Source of the DNA: Paenibacillus sp. FSL R5-0912
GTDB taxonomy: Bacteria; Bacillota; Bacilli; Paenibacillales; Paenibacillaceae
Direction: 5' to 3'
DNA length: 64,000 nt
Assembly (NCBI RefSeq): GCF_000758605.1
Contig: NZ_CP009282.1
Coordinates: 2,418,001 to 2,482,000 of the forward strand
The notes under the pieces were generated by a model. The model was not told the origin of the DNA. It worked only from the letters and a program-made list of their open reading frames with translations, and did not search any database. A program made the position numbers and the translations under genes. How positions within the stretch are numbered: position 1 is the first letter of the stretch; the number at the start of each line of letters is the position of its first letter. Shown in pieces: positions 61,744 through 64,000 of this stretch.

Positions 61744-62817
61744 TCATTCCTCAACCGTCTTCGCCGAGCTCGGCGTATTCTTGTTCTTATACACCCACAT
61801 CGCATATTCCAGCGGGCGTACCAGCGCTTTGCGGTAAGTGCTATTGTCGCCGGAGCGGGCGAAGACCTCGCGGGCCGGCTTGGGGTTGACCTCCAGCACG
61901 TAGATCTTGCCCTCGCGGTCGATCGCGAGGTCCAGGGCCAGCTCGCAGAGCGCGCCGAAGCTATCTTCGAGGTACGCGGCAGCTTCGATTCCCAGCTTCT
62001 CTGCGGTGCGCATGGCCTTGTCGGCCCGCTCTTCGCTGCCGAGCCACTGCTTCAGCAGGGCCTCGGCCCGCATCGCATGCCCGCCGCCATGGAGGTTCGA
62101 GGTGACGCTGCGGGCCGCGCCTACCCGGCCGGCCATGCCGGTGAATTCCCAGACGCCTTGGCCGTTCTTCTGCACGAGCATCCGGTAGTCATGGAACCGG
62201 CCGCTTGGCAAGCGGAGCGGAATGCCCTGCTGGATGAGGAACCGTCCGCCGAGACACCACTGGCGGACAATCGAATCCAGGCGGCTCAGCGACACCTTGC
62301 GGGGCGCGATGATCTGCCGGCTCTGGCGGCGTCCCTGGATATCGTAGAGGGACTTGCCTTCCCGCTGCCGCTCAATCCGCAGGATGCCGCGTCCGCCCGT
62401 GCCGTTAATCGGCTTGACGTAGACGACCGGACTGAACTTCAGCATGCGGTGGAGATCGGCGGAAGACTGATATAGAAGAGTCTCCGGCATATGCTGCCGG
62501 AAACGGCTTTTCTGTGAAAAGGTCTGGTGGACCGTCCATTTATTACGCAGCGGACGGTTCAGGAAGGTCAGATGATCATACCGCGCGCGGAAGCGCAGCA
62601 ACTGCTGGAACCGCTGGCTGCGCTGAATCCGGCAGCGGTCATAGATCATATTCGGGAAGGAGCGCCATTTGCGCGACCATGTTCCGCTTTTGACATCATA
62701 GACAAGGGCATGGATCTGTTCTTTGCTTACATGCACATCTGCGGGGGTAAACACAAAGACACGTGCATTATAGACGTATATATGACAAGCGAGAAATTGC
62801 TTTGAGTTTATCTGCAT
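61744..62817 (-). CDS. YheC/YheD-like ATP-grasp protein
   Basis: This 357-residue protein has the ATP-grasp core of the spore-coat-associated YheC/YheD family: VVYVKPINGTGGRGILRIER (nucleotide loop), GRFLIQQGI, GRFHDYRMLVQKNGQG, SNLHGGGHAM and the metal-binding end ELALDLAIDREGKIYVLEVN. The N-terminus starts abruptly at MQINSKQFLACHIYVYNARV, with an in-frame stop four codons upstream and no ribosome site. About 30 family-typical residues are missing, so this copy may be N-terminally truncated. A degraded duplicate lies at 59539-59961. Confidence 0.72.
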   Translation of the reverse strand: MQINSKQFLACHIYVYNARVFVFTPADVHVSKEQIHALVYDVKSGTWSRKWRSFPNMIYDRCRIQRSQRFQQLLRFRARYDHLTFLNRPLRNKWTVHQTFSQKSRFRQHMPETLLYQSSADLHRMLKFSPVVYVKPINGTGGRGILRIERQREGKSLYDIQGRRQSRQIIAPRKVSLSRLDSIVRQWCLGGRFLIQQGIPLRLPSGRFHDYRMLVQKNGQGVWEFTGMAGRVGAARSVTSNLHGGGHAMRAEALLKQWLGSEERADKAMRTAEKLGIEAAAYLEDSFGALCELALDLAIDREGKIYVLEVNPKPAREVFARSGDNSTYRKALVRPLEYAMWVYKNKNTPSSAKTVEE

Positions 62818-63079
62818 ATTCAGAACTCAAAGTCTTCTTGTGTCATATACCTTCAGTCAGTTTAAATAAAGTTTTATCTAACTCAGTGGTTAGGTTTTAC
62901 TATTCATTTTATCCTTCAATTTTCCGATGATTACATTAAAAGGGTATTTAGTATTTAAGTTCAAATAAGTCATGGGAATTCAATTATGGTATCAGAGCTA
63001 GTGAAGTAGGGGGAATACTCAACGAAGGGCGATGATATCATACGAGCTTTAGTAAATGAGTAGAAAAGGGGGACGAAAG

Positions 63080-63535
63080 ATGAAATCAATAAAGACAGTA
63101 CTTCAAGCTATTTTGTATGTATTACTGGTTGTTGGGCTCCATCTAATCTTAATCTATTTTTTAAAGATAAAAATTGAGGGATGGGGAACAGAATTATTAA
63201 AAATCTCATTTAAGGTGTATTTTATACCGCTTTTGTTATGTTTTACTAATTCTTTTTTGCTTATAAGAACTCAGCGGATAAAGTACAATGTCAACTGGTT
63301 TTTAGTAACTATGCTCTCAAGCCTTTTACTTCTTTTATTTTTCAAAGCAATACAAGATAACGGCGATAGTGAGTATGGAGTTTTTGTTTCTACTAAATTT
63401 TTTCCGGAATATCAAGTGGAGATGCTCTTTCTGCTTCCTTGGAGTATTTCTATTATTCAATTTATTTTGGCTCTATATTATCTATTCAAAATAAGAAAAA
63501 ATCTACTCTTTCTAAATAATAAAGGGGGAATGTAA
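63080..63535 (+). CDS. Small four-helix membrane protein, family M
   Basis: This 151-residue protein is the fourth family M member, with LHLILIYFLKIKIEGWGTEL near residues 21-40, IKYNVNWFLVTMLSS and a C-terminal helix EMLFLLPWSISIIQFILALY. It is the closest relative of the gene split at 39863-41582. GGGGGACGAAAG precedes ATG 63080. The secreted hydrolase gene begins one base after its stop, so the two are probably co-translated. Coding sequence here is more AT-rich than the sugar loci. Confidence 0.75.
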   Translation: MKSIKTVLQAILYVLLVVGLHLILIYFLKIKIEGWGTELLKISFKVYFIPLLLCFTNSFLLIRTQRIKYNVNWFLVTMLSSLLLLLFFKAIQDNGDSEYGVFVSTKFFPEYQVEMLFLLPWSISIIQFILALYYLFKIRKNLLFLNNKGGM

Positions 63536-63536
63536 T

Positions 63537-64000
63537 ATGAAAAGAATATTTTCATTAAGTATAATTATTACAATTTTTGTTTCTTTATTTAATCTAACTG
63601 GAAATCTTCAAAACTATACATATGCTAATTCAGTTCATGAATCTGTATACAGCAATAATCCAACCGAACAGTCTTCGATCGGAATATTGAGTACATCAGT
63701 ATACCCAGATAATGCAGTCGTGAAATATGGAGAAAAGATATACATTAATTATAGTTTTAATGCTGAGGCTCACCCAGTACTCATTAATATTTATAAAGAT
63801 GGTGTCTTACAAGCGGATTATTATTATAAACCATCAAGCTGGGGCGACCATTTTTCTTATGAACCCAAAGATGAAGGAAGTTATAGATTTGTTGTAAAGC
63901 CGACCGATCAACCTTACTATACTAATGAGTGTACGGTTACTGTTTATAAAGATAGAATAATATTTTTACCTGGAATCATGGGAAGTGAGTTGTTTCTGGG
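63537..64000 (+). CDS. Secreted LCAT-like alpha/beta hydrolase (N-terminal part)
   Basis: The frame is open from ATG 63537 to the window end (154 residues). A signal peptide (RIFSLSIIITIFVSLFNL) is followed by a ~100-residue Ig-like region (STSVYPDNAVVKYGEKIYIN to ECTVTVYKD). Then IIFLPGIMGSELFL begins, the characteristic first strand and oxyanion loop of lecithin:cholesterol acyltransferase/PGAP1-like lipases. The catalytic Ser lies beyond the edge. GGGGGAATGTAAT precedes the ATG. It directly follows a family M membrane protein gene. Confidence 0.75.
   Translation, partial: MKRIFSLSIIITIFVSLFNLTGNLQNYTYANSVHESVYSNNPTEQSSIGILSTSVYPDNAVVKYGEKIYINYSFNAEAHPVLINIYKDGVLQADYYYKPSSWGDHFSYEPKDEGSYRFVVKPTDQPYYTNECTVTVYKDRIIFLPGIMGSELFL

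Overview
The window looks like a chromosomal segment of a spore-forming, carbohydrate-degrading Firmicute, most likely Paenibacillus. The grounds are moderate GC, several YesM/YesN-type two-component systems beside CUT1 sugar importers, an SLH-anchored surface protein, an AbrB gene with Spo0A-box-like sites, and YheC/YheD-type spore-coat ATP-grasp genes. The genus is inferred from gene style only. I see no tRNA, rRNA or CRISPR array.

Positions 1-21000 hold two galactoside-utilisation loci. Locus 1 has the end of a GH2-type glycosidase, a YesM kinase and YesN regulator, two permeases, a binding lipoprotein and a GH35 beta-galactosidase. Locus 2 has two permeases on the minus strand, divergent from a second kinase/regulator pair, then a binding lipoprotein and a GH36 alpha-galactosidase. 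Neither locus encodes an ATPase, so both probably share an MsmX-like ATPase from elsewhere. Between them lies a 51-bp tandem repeat array with a conserved dyad.

Positions 21000-25000 hold AbrB, with tandem promoters and three Spo0A-box-like sites, a PadR regulator with a YhgE/Pip-type membrane protein, and a HAD phosphatase. Positions 25200-35440 form a catabolic island: a response regulator without a kinase, an FAD oxidoreductase, a carboxylate-type transporter, a hydantoinase/oxoprolinase protein, an HExxH protein, then a YesM kinase without a regulator joined to a binding lipoprotein. The regulator and kinase at the two ends plausibly form one sensing system.

Positions 35900-46000 hold a CPA1 Na+/H+ antiporter, a CueP-like copper protein and a family of small membrane proteins, followed by three insertion elements. 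One is a TnpB-only IS605-type element that broke one of the small membrane genes; the others are a DDE element and an IS3-type element with a -1 frameshift site. Positions 46300-50900 hold a serine hydrolase with an OmpR/HisKA two-component pair and a convergent TetR gene.

Positions 51500-59470 hold a MalT-like LuxR regulator and a 1722-residue surface protein with ten ~96-residue repeats and three SLH domains. Positions 59500-62820 are a decay zone: a full-looking and a collapsed YheC/YheD-like gene enclose a DUF421 gene and a broken kamA-like gene. The window ends with another member of the small membrane family, tightly followed by a secreted LCAT-like hydrolase cut by the window edge.

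Intergenic regions carry several dispersed repeat families, described below.
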